Below, piece by piece: positions 4,347-5,357 of a stretch of 5,357 nucleotides of DNA. Source of the stretch: Thermoplasmata archaeon (GTDB lineage Archaea; Thermoplasmatota; Thermoplasmata; Lutacidiplasmatales; UBA184). The stretch lies in assembly GCA_013044425.1 (NCBI GenBank), contig JABEUK010000136.1:1-5357 (forward strand), given 5' to 3'. The notes under the pieces were generated by a model that was not told the DNA's origin, searched no databases, and saw only the letters and a list, made by a program, of their open reading frames with translations. A program made the position numbers and the translations under genes. Numbering within the stretch: position 1 is the first letter of the stretch; each line of letters starts with the position of its first letter.

Positions 4347-5357
4347 CGGCTGCTCCATCTTTCTCGAATGGTCCGGATCTCCTCGCTGGTCAGTCCCGGC
4401 AGGGGATTGAGTCCCCTGTAAAGGACCGGTACCGTACCGATCCCCCATGCAATGGCCACTCCGAGAAGGATGGCCCCCGAGAACGGCGCCCACCAACTGG
4501 TACCTACCCATCCTCCGGCGCCCTCCATTGCGGCGGCGGCCACCCCGGTAACCCATACCACGGAGAGCGTCCAGAGCATGCGTCGGGTCCAGGCGTGGGA
4601 GATGCGCTGGAACGGCGCGATCATCCCGAACCACATGGCCAGGATCATGAGCCCCACGAACCCCAGGACGTTGACGAGTGCGTGGGTAATGACCAAGGTG
4701 TAATTCGACTCGGAGACCATCCATAGGCCGATCGCTCCACCGACCAGAAAGAACATCGCTCCCATGAGGTGTAGGCCGGCCTCGGCACGACGAGTCCGGG
4801 CCCGCCTCACGAGGATGATCGGCGTGAAAACGAACAGGATCGCGAATGCGGCCTCGGGCGCCGCGAAGACGACGATGTCGCCGGCCGGGAGAGGAGGGGT
4901 TGCGAGCATACCGATGGGAACGAGGATCGCGCCCGCGATGGCGAGGCCGGCGAGCAGGTAGACCAGCGGACGCGAAACGTCTGCGCCCAGTGACCGGGGC
5001 ACGAGGCGGAGGCTGACCGCCGTGATGAGGAGAATGACGTGCCCGAGGACGAACAGGTGTACCGCGGCGAGCCACCAGCCATACCCGGGCCCCCCCGCGA
5101 ATCCGGAAAGGATGAACATCCCTCCCGCGCTCACCGCTAATGCCCACGAAGCAAGAACGAGGGGAACCGTGACGGCATCGCCCGGCCGGGCCTCGGGACC
5201 AGGAGTCTCCACCCGGGGTTGAAGGAGTCCGTAAGCGAAGAGACCGGAAACAGTTCCCACGCCGCCCAGGAACAACATCGCCCCGATGGAGAAGACCCAT
5301 CCCGGGATTGGAGGTTCGCTCGCTTCGGAGAGGCCGACGGCTCCGAGGACAAGTCCC
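4343..5357 (-). CDS. Multi-pass membrane protein with NnrS/oxidase-subunit-I-like histidine helices (5' end outside window)
   Basis: The frame is open from the right edge to the TGA at 4345-4343, giving 337 visible residues. An ATG at 5278 exists, but the 26 codons before it continue smoothly (LVLGAVGLSEASEPPIPGW leading into FSIGAMLFLGGVG) and complete the first membrane helix, so the true start is probably beyond the window. Counting from that ATG as 1, about nine membrane helices are seen (near 1-19, 38-58, 70-94, 106-125, 135-157, 169-188, 195-222, 233-251, 264-287). Conserved-looking histidines sit in helices: H74 and H80 (HLFVLGHVILLI), H170, and H199 (THALVNVLGFVGLMI). This arrangement resembles NnrS-like and heme-copper oxidase subunit I-like proteins, some of which bind haem and are linked to NO metabolism. 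The exact family is not certain. It is translationally coupled to the hemerythrin gene, supporting an O2- or NO-related role by inference. Confidence 0.85.
   Translation of the reverse strand, partial: GLVLGAVGLSEASEPPIPGWVFSIGAMLFLGGVGTVSGLFAYGLLQPRVETPGPEARPGDAVTVPLVLASWALAVSAGGMFILSGFAGGPGYGWWLAAVHLFVLGHVILLITAVSLRLVPRSLGADVSRPLVYLLAGLAIAGAILVPIGMLATPPLPAGDIVVFAAPEAAFAILFVFTPIILVRRARTRRAEAGLHLMGAMFFLVGGAIGLWMVSESNYTLVITHALVNVLGFVGLMILAMWFGMIAPFQRISHAWTRRMLWTLSVVWVTGVAAAAMEGAGGWVGTSWWAPFSGAILLGVAIAWGIGTVPVLYRGLNPLPGLTSEEIRTIRERWSSR

Noticed and set aside
4347..5300. N-terminal extension of the hemerythrin frame to 5300
   Set aside because: This part is an out-of-frame shadow of the membrane gene (Arg/Gly/His-rich); the RBS and the ATGA overlap place the start at 4346.

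Overview
This GC-rich window most likely comes from an archaeon, plausibly an uncultured Thermoplasmata-type lineage. The main evidence is a regulator whose C-terminus is a clear HTH_10 domain of the bacterioopsin-activator (Bat) type, a family that is essentially archaeal. A TATA/BRE-like element about 27 nt upstream of a start codon that lacks a Shine-Dalgarno site fits this. Assignment below the domain level is inference.

Layout. Bases 1-257 (minus strand) hold the N-terminal 85 residues of a ferredoxin/flavodoxin-NADP-reductase-type flavoprotein, cut by the window edge. Bases 342-1064 (minus, possibly from 1169) encode the Bat-like regulator. Divergent from it, 1223-2104 (plus) encodes a hemerythrin-like helical protein with eroded iron ligands and a C-terminal Cys/His module. 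Its stop overlaps the GTG start of a four-helix membrane protein (2101-2622). A roughly 375-base convergent gap follows with no convincing gene. On the minus strand come two further overlapping pairs, listed in transcription order. The first is a large multi-pass membrane protein (4343 to beyond the window's right edge) followed by a canonical hemerythrin (3882-4346). The second is a small protein with a ribbon-helix-helix-like N-terminus and a Cys4-type C-terminus (3280-3678) followed by a two-cluster ferredoxin (2999-3283).

How they may work together. The set is almost all redox or diatomic-gas chemistry: an FAD reductase, a ferredoxin, one intact and one degenerate hemerythrin, and two membrane proteins whose His/Gly-rich helices recall the heme-copper oxidase subunit I/NnrS type. 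Next to them sits one Bat-like regulator and one possible DNA-binding zinc protein. A role in oxygen, nitric oxide or other redox-stress handling is the simplest reading, but it is inferred from families and neighbourhood. Three gene pairs are joined by 4-base ATGA/GTGA overlaps, so each pair is probably made together: degenerate hemerythrin with membrane protein, zinc protein with ferredoxin, and membrane protein with hemerythrin. No RNA genes, mobile elements or CRISPR arrays were seen.
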